From: Sclerotiophoma versabilis
Taxonomy: Eukaryota > Ascomycota > Dothideomycetes > Pleosporales > Didymellaceae
Direction: 5' to 3'
Length of the DNA: 64,000 bases
Assembly (NCBI GenBank): GCA_012274445.1
Contig: JAAROD010000029.1
Location: forward strand, 186,001 to 250,000
Shown: piece after piece, positions 9,928 through 20,308 of the stretch
Layout of the letters: each line of letters opens with the position of its first letter
Numbering within the stretch: position 1 is the first letter of the stretch
Program-made: the position numbers and the translations under genes
Notes under the pieces: generated by a model
The model's input: only the letters and a program-made list of their open reading frames with translations
The model's database searches: none
What the model was told of the DNA's origin: nothing

Positions 9928-11902
9928 ATGCATCTATCTGGTCTTTTGTACTTGTTGGGCATGGGAAGTGCTTGTGTACATGCACTTGCGATACCTCAAC
10001 CGGAGTAAGTGCTATCAGAGCAATGTGTGATTGCTAAGTCGATTAACTATATATCAGCAATGGAGGACAAATCTCTCGAGGCGACTGGCTCGAAGGCACA
10101 TCGTTCACTGCAGATACCTCCAAACGCGCTGGCGCAGCAAAGCCTGCACCTGTTGGTAAGCCTGGAGCCACCCCAAAGCCCACTCCGAAGCCTACACCAG
10201 CCCCAGCTGTTGGACCAGTCAAATGGGCATCCATAAAAGTGCCCTATGTGACCACAGCCTTCGACACATGCGACATCTTCGTGGAATGTGACAAGTCTGG
10301 AATTGAGGAAGGAAACCTCATTGCTCGACAAAATGCTCCAGCCGTGACTATCACACGCGCTGATATTACACGTCCTATTCTAACCCCTGCACCCGTCTTG
10401 GTCGGTAGGGATATACGCACATTTAAACCAAAAGGTTTAGTTGCGGCTTTTAAGATGAAGAATCTAGACTACCCAGGCGCGCCAGATCTGTTCACGTCAC
10501 CTAAAGGCGTGAAAGTGGCAGTTAATGTTTTTAATTATATCTCTGATAAAGTTGCTGATTACAAGGTTAAAAACTTAAAAGCAAAGCCTGTTAAATACGG
10601 CGACTACGTTACAGAGCATATTGTAGAGGTAAGATGCTTGTGTGCTTATCGACAACTTACACTAACAAGTCCAGCTCCAAACTGTGAAGATCTTCTTTGA
10701 GTCTGTCGCTAAGAACGCGAAAATCAAGGCCTTTATTGAAAAATGGTGGAACACAGATCTAGATGCTACTAAAGTAGCTAACAGGCCTAACAAGCCCCCA
10801 ATCACCATGGGAGACCGAAAAACGCTTAATAACCTGGTCTTTGAGGCTCTTGGCTCAGACGAAAATCGTGAGGACTTTGTCCTTTGCAAATCAGAAGTCA
10901 ACGGTTACAAGGCCAGAATCTGGGACACAGTCAGTCCTATGGCAAACGGAAAATACAAGACTGCAGTGAAGGATGCCGTTTCGGGAGCTCTTGACTCCAA
11001 CGTGTACTTGAGCGCCCTCAGAAGTGTGAGTCCTGCCTTTTTTTGCCGAATTGGGAGTAATACTTACATGAACGCAGACAATCGCTGTCTTTGACTATCT
11101 GAACGAGAAAGAAGTCACGTTGCGTCTCAAAGCCTTCATAAAGAACGTCGGCATCGAGTTGAAAAACATTGAACACCTCACCACCGAGAAGGTGGACCTT
11201 GCAGCCCCATGGCAAGCTTTCATGAAGTCTCATCTTCTTGATGTCGAGACTGAAGCCAAGAAATGGATCAAGGATCGAGTTGTTGATGACACGGAGAAGG
11301 AGCTCACAAAGATGATCACCACTCTTAAAAAGAAGGAAACAGAACTTAAGACCGCAGAAACCGGCGCTAAGAAAGCTGATCACGAGAAGAAAGCGAAGGC
11401 CTCCTCAGAAAAACTTGACACAGAGATCAAGACAGCGGAAGCTGCTGTTGAGGCGCAGCGGAAAGTTGTCAAATCCAAGGATGATGACCTTACTCTTAAA
11501 CGAGATGCATATAACAAGAAGAGCACCGAGCTACGCAACAAGGACAGTGAATTGGCTACCCTGCAGAAGAGCATTGCCGAAGCAAAAAAAGCAAAGATAA
11601 CAGACACAACGAAGGTAGCCGGTCTCGAAAAACAGGAGAAGACGCTCGAGGCGGATAAGACGAAGCTAGAGGCCGAGAGGAAGGCGGCGGATGATGCCAA
11701 AAAGGCCGCCGTCAAGGCACGCAAAAAAGCCAGGAACGATTTGATGACGAATCAGAAGGTTGTTGGATTGAGGAACAGGGAGAAGTACTCGCTAAGGTCG
11801 GAGTGGTTGAGCAAAGTCATCGATGGTTTGGAGGCGGACCAGAAGATCGTGGCTGCGTTCAAGACGGCCGGTGCGGCTATCAAGGCGCCCAGTGCAGTTT
11901 GA
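9928..11902 (+). CDS. Secreted protein with proline-rich linker and long C-terminal coiled coil
   Basis: No known family is recognised. Four exons (9928-10004, 10058-10628, 10675-11025, 11078-11902) give 607 residues. The introns are GTAAGT/ATCAG, GTAAGA/TCCAG and GTGAGT/CGCAG (46-53 nt), in consistent phase. The N-terminus is a typical signal peptide (MHLSGLLYLLGMGSACVHA) with cleavage likely after VHA. A KPAP/KPTP proline-lysine linker follows near residues 58-78, then an unfamiliar folded region of about 320 residues. From about residue 400 to 555 the sequence is rich in Lys, Glu and Ala with heptad-like spacing (KKKETELKTAETGAKKADH), so a long coiled coil or helical rod is likely. A decayed relative lies at 16.4-18.1 kb. 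Its position in a gene-poor compartment fits a fast-evolving extracellular or host-interaction protein, but that is inference. Confidence 0.8.
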
Positions 11903-12890
11903 TCGATCATCCCAGACCGGTTTTGCATACACCAAAGTCGTGGGAGGCGAAGGATCCAGTGCCGGAAGGCAGTATGATAGGTAGAAGACCCAGTCAACGA
12001 TGTTGTCCGCTGTTCGCTTAAGAGCGAAGGTGGTCAGGAGCGGACAACCATGACATCACCGCTGGAGACATCAGAATGCACTAGAAATACCATTGCTATG
12101 GAGTAAATGGTGTTGCATATTAAACGACGTTTTTCGATACGTTTCAAGGTCCATGCCGCGTCTTGACGAGGCGGTGGGGTTTACGAAGACTTAATCAGGT
12201 AAGGATGGATCTGGGCAGTCGCATCGTGACTCCTACAACTCCATAGCCAGCATGCTGAGGGCTTGAGAAGGCACCTCGAAGAATGCCTTTAGCCTGACTA
12301 TACTTCACACCGTTCTGCGGCACGTTCTGGTCACCAGTCGAAAATTTTGGTAGTGCGCGGAGACACGGTAACAGCTGCGTTCCAGGGGGACACAATCACA
12401 CCCAGATCTGTATATCCCATGTTTCACACGCATTACGTACCAGTCAGCTTCCAGCATCCAGGTGTTGCACCTGCAAGTAACACCAGTCCCATAGTGGTCC
12501 CGGCGACTCACAAGAGGGACATGGCGAATCAAAGAAGGTCATTTATCAATACACGACTTCGTTGTTAGCTTTCGGTATAGTAGACTAAAGCTAGATTCTA
12601 ATACAGTATTCGTTAGTACTTAGCTCCGGCCCACTGTGCTAAGATAACCAAGAGGTATTGGAATGTTCACTTAGATGAGTGAACAGGCCGGAACAGTACT
12701 CATATCGTTATCCCAGCTCAGTTGGGCCTGGAACACAGTTAGGGCCTAACACTAGTTATATAAGTCTCACTTTACCTTACTATATACCTTCTCTATCTAA
12801 AGAGCTTAGTTTTCTTGAGCTCTAAACTGTACTTTGTTATTCGATACTCTACTCCTTGATTGATCTATCTGAAAAGAGTCGTAGGTGATA
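11903..12890. other. Gene-free, AT-rich towards the 3' side
   Basis: No supportable gene. From about 12560 the base composition drops in GC. A 7-bp inverted repeat GTTCACT/AGTGAAC lies at 12665-12684. The segment could be an eroded transposon or LTR, but I see no matching second repeat. Confidence 0.35.
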
Positions 12891-12900
12891 TTATATAGTA
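12891..12900 (+). promoter_or_regulatory. TATA-like element at -30 of 5S gene (copy 2)
   Basis: TTATATAGTA sits 30 to 21 nt before the 5S start, the same place as TTATATATTA in copy 1. Shared spacing with otherwise different flanks argues for function. Confidence 0.6.
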
Positions 12901-12920
12901 CAGTGCTTAGCACATCATTC

Positions 12921-13039
12921 ACATACGACCATAGGACGTTGAAAACAAGGCTTCCCGTTCGCTCAGCCCTATTTAAGCAACGTACCGGCGGATTAGTAGT
13001 TAGGTGGGTGACCACTAGCGAATACCCGCTGTTGTATGT
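12921..13039 (+). rRNA. 5S ribosomal RNA (copy 2)
   Basis: The same 119-nt structure as copy 1 with two substitutions: C to A in GAAACCAAGG and C to T at the end of CAGCCCC. Helix I (ACATACGAC with GTTGTATGT) and helix II (ACGTTG with CAACGT) are intact, and both substitutions fall outside these stems. T runs follow at once. The copies lie 7.6 kb apart on the same strand with unrelated flanks, so they look dispersed and not part of one recent tandem duplication. Confidence 0.93.
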
Positions 13040-13050
13040 TTTTTGTTTTT
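13039..13050 (+). terminator. Pol III T-run terminator of 5S copy 2
   Basis: Six T residues, one G and five more T residues follow the end of the 5S gene, a strong RNA polymerase III termination signal. The first T is shared with the mature 3' end. Confidence 0.75.
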
Positions 13051-13889
13051 GCCTTCCTCATACACCCACCATCGAAACAATGAGAAAAAGAAAGGTCCTA
13101 AATCGTTGTTTCCTGATAAACCCATAGATTGTGTCGGTACGAGACTTATACTAGTGCTATCAGTTCACCAGAGCTTCCTAGGGCTGCCCAAGCGTCAACA
13201 TGGATATGCCCAATAGCCACTTGCATGGCGAGGTTTTCATTCCGTTCAATAAGCATGATGTTGTGAACTTAACATTTCGCGTATTCATAGTGAAATATGT
13301 CAAATGTTTCGCTGTAATAGTTGTTACTCGATGGGTACTCAAGTGGTAGACTGACTCGATGCGCATCGATGCCTTCTGGCTTAATTCTTTTCTGGCTGAG
13401 CGCCCAGATCAAAAGTTTCGCCAAGTATCAAACCCTTTATCTTGATAGCAGCCGTAGTAAGTACTACTTCCATTCTACAACAGCAACATCTGATCAATTG
13501 ATAGATGTCACAGACGCCACCCACGCTGGTATTTTGACGTCGAAGTCAAGTTATAGGAATGTCCGAGTTTGTGCTATCATTTCTGGCGTTTTGTATCCAG
13601 CGTCATTCTCTGCTGCGCTTGCATCCAAATGCACTTCACACAAGATTGCCGAGCAGGAACGGCGGAAACCTCTTAATAAGGCACGAGAAGACACGTAAGC
13701 CCTGCTTCTCCCTTCACTGGTTTAAGCCTACGAGCTCAAGCCCTCCGGCAGTGCTTCTACACAAGCGAGCGATTGTAAAGCAGGGAAGATTGAAAATTCC
13801 ATCAAATCTACGGAGTATCCGGGAACTGAAACGGCCACTTGAGCTGTAGCGCATGCTTGACCTCACGGTTATGAACAACAGCTGACTAG
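13051..13889. other. Gene-free stretch
   Basis: Short incoherent frames only; nothing recognised. Confidence 0.35.
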
Positions 13890-14236
13890 ATGCTCAGATT
13901 TCTGAAACGTGCGCAGCTTGGCTACTGTTGCTCTTTGCTCGTCTTTACAAGTCCGTGGACCGGTCTGTACGCGGCGTATGCGGTCAGTGCGCCAGTATCT
14001 GTCTGGATTGGCTTGCTTGGCAACTCATGGATGTAGTCCTTCTACCAGTTGCTGCTCTCTTCGTTGTCGCTGTCACACCACTCCTCCTCCTTCTCCGGCT
14101 CTGGTTTCGAGATGAAGACCATGCCACGGATAAGGCAGTTGCGAAGCATCTGGAAAGTATTGACGAACATTTGGTCAAGGCTCACAGAGTACGCCACCAG
14201 CTCGCTCACCTCCTAGGGCACATGAAAGTGAGTCGT
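13890..14236 (+). CDS. Possible small membrane-protein gene or relic
   Basis: Two overlapping plus-strand frames both look partly protein-like. One starts at ATG 13890 and reads 48 residues (hydrophobic, with GLYAAYAVSAPVSVWIGLL) to a TAG. The other covers about 13930-14230 and contains a strong membrane segment (VVLLPVAALFVVAVTPLLL) followed by a charged helix (HLESIDEHLVKAHRVRH). After that, CACATGAAA meets a GTGAGT donor at 14227. An intron or a frameshift could join parts of these, but I could not find a convincing join. No family is recognised. Confidence 0.25.
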
Positions 14237-15454
14237 CTTTACGCGCTTACTAGAACTTTAGTGGTAAGTGCTCAAGCGCAGTATAGCCCCCTCAACAAAC
14301 ATGCCTTAGTGTTCTAAACCCCCGTTCGTGTTCTCACATTGCATCCATGTGATCTCTGTGCCACCATCAGATCTGCCACTGGAGAGGTAGGCGGGCGCTA
14401 AGAGGAACTCTTGAATCTAGGCGTATTCTTTATATACTCAAAGACAGGATTATCTCGCTACAGCGCTCGTGTTAGCTGCTTCCTGGTGTCTACTCGACAG
14501 ATATATCTCTTCAGTCAACATGCGATAGAAAAGTCTGCTTTGCTAGTTATCTGGTTTGTAGCTGTGTTACTTCAGAGAATTTCAGCCCATGGCTAGCTCG
14601 GCACAGTACGACGAACGCCAAGGCCACCTCGCTGACCAGCTCGTATGCTGCAGGTGCCAAGTCAGAGACCCCTGAGGAGCGCTGCATCAGTTTGGCATTC
14701 ACCATGGCGTATCACAACACCTTTGAATATTGTTATGAAAGCACCTGATGCCACTAAGCAATTAAGGTGAAATGTTGTGATATGACGGCCTACAGGTGCG
14801 TTGCCCTTAGCTGTACCATATAAGAGAGACCGGTTACTGGTTTCTAGCTTCCTCTAGAGGCCTATAAAACATGCAGCTGGAAGGTATCATAAAATAAAAT
14901 AGGGACTTTTCGAATTCGATGCAAAGTGTGCCACCTCACACTACACAAGAGCAGAAAATACATAATGAGGCTGCTGAGTCAGACGAGCTTCCTTAGGTTT
15001 ATGAGATAATCTGTATCGCGTACATAATAACTTAGTGCAATGCAAGAAGAAGAAAAGAAGCCGCCATTTCTAGTCATTTCGTGTCAACTCACGTCAGCGA
15101 CACGAGAAAACTAGCATCTAGATGCCACCCCATTGTGACTGTCAGCAGCTTTGCAGCATGGCATCGGAACAGTTAACAGATCTAGAAAAGAGCTTCCACA
15201 TGAGGCAAAACCAAGACAGGCGTCCACGTCTGGAGAGAGACGACGGCGTTTCAATGCGCCACACTGCGCGCTGTTGCGACTTTAACGACATGGCACTCGT
15301 CAAAATCTGACTGTGTCTAGCACTATGTATAAATATGGAGAGTTCTACATTCTTTATGCTGCAAAAAGCTCTGATCCGTTTTGTTTTCTCTCACTTGCAC
15401 AAGACCTGCCATCTTTTGAATTTCTAAAAATTATCCGACGTCCGCTTAGCAACT
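14237..15454. other. Gene-free stretch
   Basis: No coding or RNA gene signal seen. It should include the promoter of the small secreted protein that starts at 15455. Confidence 0.35.
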
Positions 15455-15793
15455 ATGCATATCAGCCCTGTCATAATGACGCTTGCTGCGCTCAGTGCTC
15501 CTGTACTAGGCTTCAAAATCACTGCATTCTCTGAGCGAGACTGCAAAGGCAACCCGGTCGTTGTTAACGTTTGGGATAACAGCTGCCGATCCAACAACGT
15601 TCCTTGGACCGTGTCCTTCCGGCCCATGAACTACGGAGGTAGACACCAGAGGGCGCATTTCCATTCAGATGGCCATTGCAATGGTAGAGAGCAGTCATTT
15701 TGGGCAGACGGCGGCGATGGTAATTTCCAGATTGGGAAGTGCACCAATCTTGGAGGAAGCATTAATTCATACTCATCCAACACTCGGGAGTAA
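15455..15793 (+). CDS. Small secreted four-cysteine protein (effector-like)
   Basis: A single-exon gene of 112 residues. The first 19-20 residues (MHISPVIMTLAALSAPVLG) form a good signal peptide. The mature part is about 92 residues and has four cysteines (in RDCKGN, DNSCRS, GHCNGR and GKCTNL), an even number that could form two disulfides. The pattern of an aromatic residue then DCxGN, VSF and a later CTN with a serine-rich end recalls small beta/gamma-crystallin-like secreted proteins of fungi; this is resemblance only. It is rich in Gly, Asn and His, with no membrane anchor. Size, secretion signal and setting among decayed genes are typical of candidate effectors. Function is unknown. Confidence 0.7.
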   Translation: MHISPVIMTLAALSAPVLGFKITAFSERDCKGNPVVVNVWDNSCRSNNVPWTVSFRPMNYGGRHQRAHFHSDGHCNGREQSFWADGGDGNFQIGKCTNLGGSINSYSSNTRE

Positions 15794-16440
15794 GGGCGGA
15801 AAGAGGAAGAGCAGGTGAGTTACCAAAAGGAATTCTACATATATTTTCTTGTCGATAAAGTTCTGACGGAGACCTAGCTTGCTTGCAGACTCTTCAACAG
15901 AGACTTCTCAGTGCTGCGTATAGGTCAGATGGATATCATCAGAATAGAGGTGTCTCAACATTCCTCTTGGCGCTTTCAGATTTGGTATGACCTACACCGT
16001 CTAAATATCTCAAGTTAGATTGGCCTCAATGAACAAAGTGTGAAAGAGCGGATGCTTCGTCTCGTGTCAGCTAAACAACGTAAAAGAGACCCGGCCGCTA
16101 GATGAATTGTAGAGGCATAACGCAAGTTCATCTTATCTCATCCTTAGCCGCCCTACATAGCCTCTTTATCCCTGCGCAGTGTACAGCACTAAGCTTCAAC
16201 AGTCTCCAGTAGCCTCTAGCAAACTCTAGCAACTAATTGAAAACTTGAGCAAAATCAAGCAGCTAATTAGAGGTTAGCAGAGCCATGCTCTGCAAAGCGT
16301 CTAAGGAACTTTAGTTTTTATCATGTGATACACAATTTTACTTCTGCAGTGCAAAGTTGTTAAGCTTCTATTTGATACTGATTATCTCTAACAGTGTCTA
16401 TTTACCTCTGTTCTACACACATTCTCTTTTCTGTACTTAA
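15794..16440. other. AT-rich gene-free stretch
   Basis: Contains many short related words such as CTCTAGCAA and CTAGCAACTAATTG near 16200-16280, which look like eroded repeat DNA. No gene seen. The signal peptide exon expected for the downstream relic was not found here. Confidence 0.35.
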
Positions 16441-18100
16441 AAATACTATCTTTATCTGACACTGATTCTAGGAAACTCTATTCTATTGTTGTTGCGCTGC
16501 AAAGTAGTACCTTCTAGCCCCCCTGCGAAGCCTGCTCCAGCAACTCCTCTTACAAATCAAGGAAAGACGCCTGTCCAGCCAGTGCCCCCCGACCCACCTG
16601 CAAACAATACAGTCCTCGATGACAACTACATGGTTACATACCCAACCAAGGCAAAAGGTACTTGCATCAAGCTCATCGTTTGTGAGGAGCAAGTTAAGAC
16701 GCCTGGAGAATTAGAAGCTCGCCATGCCTCTCGAGATGACAAACGTCTCGCGAAGCGCAGAGAAGATATCAAAGCTTTGGAAGGAGATCTGCCTATGGAA
16801 TTTGCTTATTACTATCTCCCTTTCGAACTGTTTGCCTTTCCTAGAGACAAATACGACAAGTCTATGTTTGAATTCACTACTGACGATGGGAAGAATCACA
16901 AAATGCAAGCCAAAAAAGTTGCACCAGCTTCTACTCTTAAGCTAGGGAGTAAACATATTGTAAAAGTAAACTTAGAACTACCCTTTCTCGAAAGAATAGA
17001 GCTGACATATTCAGCTGCAAACCATGGGCAAGTTTGTAGCCCGACTAGCGGGAACAGACCATGTTCTCAAACAGAACGTAATCTAGCATTGGTACGCTAA
17101 AGCTTCTTTGGCGGTAGCTAAAATGCTCCCATACATTCCTTGGGCAAGCCAGATTAAGGACACTAAGAGAAATCCGCAGACATCCAAAGAAGTAGTCTTT
17201 CAAACAATAAGATCCAAGATTAACTCGGGCGTCAATGTGCTTTTCGACGAAGACGTAAATGGAATCAAGACAAGCATATGGGTGAGAGACGATCCTATAT
17301 ATAAAAGGGCAAGTACAACAACCTCGTTCAGGATGTACTTAGCGGAAAAGTCAACTCCGAAAAGCTACACAGTGTCCACCGACATATGTGTGGCATTATT
17401 TCAGTGGCGCTGATTCAGCACCACTGACTGTCCGCAGATCCTCGCAGTTTTTGACTATCTTCAGAGACAACCTGTAATCTCCAGGATCGAACCAATCGTC
17501 AAACAGGTTAACGAGGTTATGAAGAACTTCAAGCAACTGACTAGCCAAGACCTGAAAAACGGTAGTGGTCAGATTGTGAGTATGGAAACGAATTTTCTTA
17601 GAGTATATGCGGAAACAATTCACGAATACAGAAGAATGAGACAGAATGGATTGAGAGACACCATCACTCTCTACACAGAGAAGCCGTTCCTATGTAGTTC
17701 GGAGAGATGCCTATCTGAAAACGGTCAATGATAGACGTAAAATCCTCGAAAAAGCGATGAGAACACTCAAAACTCAGCTCAAGGGCTTGTGGAGAGAACT
17801 TGGGACGAAAAGGAAGAAGATTGACACCGTCCAAGCCTATATTTTTAAGGAATCACGTACAGGCAAGAAACAGGCTATTCGTTCAGCGGGAGAATGGAAA
17901 GATTTAGCGGCGGACTTCAACAGCAAGGAAAAGGAGATTGCTGAGCAGCGGGAAAGATGAATGAACAGCAGAGGAAGATCAACACACTGTATGACGGTAG
18001 AGTCGGGCAGATCTGGAGGAATTTGGAGGAAGATGTCGAAGTCTTCAGGGGCAGGAAAGAGAAGCTGAAAACCCTCATCAAGATGCCAGCACTTCCTTGA
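16441..18100 (+). pseudogene. Decayed paralogue of the secreted coiled-coil protein
   Basis: Pieces in several frames follow the same order as the intact gene at 9928-11902. A proline-lysine-rich stretch (PAKPAPATP, PVPPDPPAN) comes first. Next is KHIVKVNL, comparable to EHIVELQ. Then NGIKTSIWVRDDP matches NGYKARIWDTVSP, KYNNLVQDVLSGKVNS matches KYKTAVKDAVSGALDS, ILAVFDYLQ matches TIAVFDYLN, and a short basic C-terminus ends at TGA 18098-18100. The frames are 16486-17100, 17108-17413, a shifted frame from about 17309, 17519-17731, 17757-17960 and a final piece to 18100. The first piece opens only from TTG and has no signal peptide. A one-base shift near 17306-17310 is clear. The gene is therefore broken several times. 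Divergence is large, so the duplication is old. Confidence 0.65.
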
Positions 18101-18954
18101 GGCTGCTCTGGCGCGTTGAGAAGATTGTGGCCGGGAACTTATTATAGCAACAATTAAAAGCCAGTGTATATTCTGCACCTCTCACACGAGTTTCAGTGCA
18201 CTCTGGTAGCAATATGGCTACCGATCCACGCATCTCACAAAAGTAGCAGCCGGTAGTTTCCCTTCTCTCGCAATTCATAGCCGCCCTATTTGCCCATCTC
18301 ACTGCACCGCTCTCGTTCTGAGACAAAGCACACTACGGTCCCAAATAGCCCTGCAAGTTTCCCAATTGCCTCAGTTGTACGAACGATAGCCCGTGGACGC
18401 CCCAAGAGAGCCTCTAAATCATGATAGACATCAAAGGAAGCCGCACTCTCTGTATGGTACAGGAGGTAGTGACTATCCTACTCACCCTCAACAACGCCTC
18501 CCTCCCTCTCCATCGTCAACGCTCCCATGTCCTGTAGGGGATGCGGCTACAACAACGGCCCGGAAATCGTACGCCTGGGTCGAGGACTGGGTACATGCAT
18601 GAAAGGGCACTGCGATTGCGCGTAACTCACCATATCTGACGAAGGCACAGAACTTTTGAAAGCTGTGAAGTTACAGCTTAAAAAAACTTCAATAGCCTCA
18701 CAAGCTTCGAACTCATCTTCACCTCAAGGCATGAACTTCATTACCTCCAGTTCAGCCGCGCCCTGGATGTTTATCTCGAAATGGCTTTTTATCGAGCATA
18801 AGTCAGGGAAGCATCGCGGCGTGAATTACGATCTGGAAAATGCGAGGTTGTCGTCATAGGAGGTGGGAGATCGGTATGAATGGAATTAGTATACGGTATG
18901 TTTGTGCTCACATATAAACGTTGCCGAGGCAGCACATCTATTGTGCACAGATTG
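18101..18954. other. Gene-free stretch
   Basis: Between the relic and the 3' end of the receptor gene. Short frames only; nothing recognised. Confidence 0.35.
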
Positions 18955-20308
18955 CTATGCGTTGTGATACACAATTTTCGTCTCGTTCCGAACGTGTATG
19001 CCATGCCGCCCTCGTTGATCAATATCAGAGTCTCTGGGCGTCATGTCATGCATCACGAAAGCTTTGCTTGAACCTGCAAGATCATTGCCAGCCATGAGGC
19101 CGCCCTCGTCAGCGAATCCCACTTCTGAGTCTGAGTCTGGGTTGCTTCCGCGTTTTATGGGTGTGCTTCCGTATGTTGGGGCGGAGCCGGTGCCTTTGTA
19201 GTTCTGAGATGGTACGCTAGTGGCTCTCATTGTGCTGAAGAAGCCGCCAAATGAACGGAAGACAGGACGAAGGAGAGGGAGGGATGCTGAGGGTCTGTCA
19301 GGGTGTTCCAGTTGATCAAGCGGGGATGACTTACTTGCGAACGACGCAAGATTGACATCGCAGACTGCCCATATCTGATCCTCAAGGCCATCCCACGTAA
19401 GATCCTTGTTCTTTTTCTTGTCGAGCGCAAGGGTGTGGATGATCGTCATCAAGGCTGAAACGCACACCGCGATACCTGCACTGAACATGACCGCTACTGC
19501 AAGCTTGCGCTTTACCGGTAGGTGTAACTTCCAAATCTCGAATAAGGGGCATATGAGGATAGCAAGTTCGATGACGAAGTGCGGTATTCCTGCTCCGAAA
19601 AGGGACAGCATAGGTGTCAGCGGGCATGTGCCAGGTACGTCAGGGTCCCAGAACTTGTGTATCGGTGTGCATTGCATGCATATGAGCGTAACCTGTGGCA
19701 GTCAGTATTCGTGTACATGCATGATGATTGTGCTCAAACACAAACATACTCTCACGATAATCCACACTCCTGAACACACAAAAAGGACTCGAATGGGCCA
19801 CCGTATCATCGACAAGGAAAACATCCGCCAGTAGAAGCCAAGGATAACAAATTTGCTGAGGCCGACGGAGAAGGTATACAACCCTACGAATCTATCAGCA
19901 GCAGTTACCTGTTGAGGTACGTATTCCCTACACATATCTGCCCAAAGATCTACAAAGTAATGATGCACAATCTGCTCTTCAGGAAGGTTGATGTCTTTCA
20001 TTGGAAGACCGAAACCCCATCGCGTCTCTGCTGAGGTCAGCGACATCGCGACAAGCCAAAGTAGTGATCATACTGAAGAGGCTGATGAACGTGAAACCGG
20101 TTCCTATGGCCTACGCAGCTGTGAGCACTTGGTCGCGCGGCAAGATTCAGGCACTTACGAAGGCAACTATCGACAAGCAGTCTTCCCATACCATAGTAAC
20201 TCTCGTCTTCCGCCGAGCAACATTCCGCAGTACCAGCGCAGCAGCTGCGGCAGTGTAGGGTATTAGAGCAGCCGTGTAGAGTTCCGGCCGTCGGTCAGAG
20301 CGTGCCAT
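18955..20308 (-). CDS. PTH11-like seven-helix receptor (fungal rhodopsin/SAT4-type domain)
   Basis: This is a multi-pass membrane protein of the large fungal family that includes the Magnaporthe PTH11 receptor; most members have no known ligand. Five exons on the minus strand: 20308-20159, 20110-20074, 20027-19750, 19692-19335 and 19286-18955, giving 384 residues. Introns are GT-AG and 46-57 nt. Family marks are ETRWGFG-type sequence after TM2 (here KTRWGFGLP, made by a split Lys codon), DRFVGLYTFSVGLSKFVILG, the CxxxxxxWD-type loop CTPIHKFWDPDVPGTC, and SLPLLRPVF at the end of TM7. The fourth intron (48 nt) contains no stop; splicing it gives the expected ASFATSLPLLRP. There is no N-terminal CFEM domain. 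The cytosolic tail is Ser/Gly rich. Confidence 0.83.

Noticed and set aside
12560..12920. Solo LTR or transposon end before the second 5S gene
   Set aside because: AT-rich with one small inverted repeat, but no terminal repeats or target duplication could be seen.
16486..17100. 204-codon frame as an intact gene
   Set aside because: Opens from TTG with no signal peptide, and conserved blocks continue in other frames, so it is treated as part of a relic.
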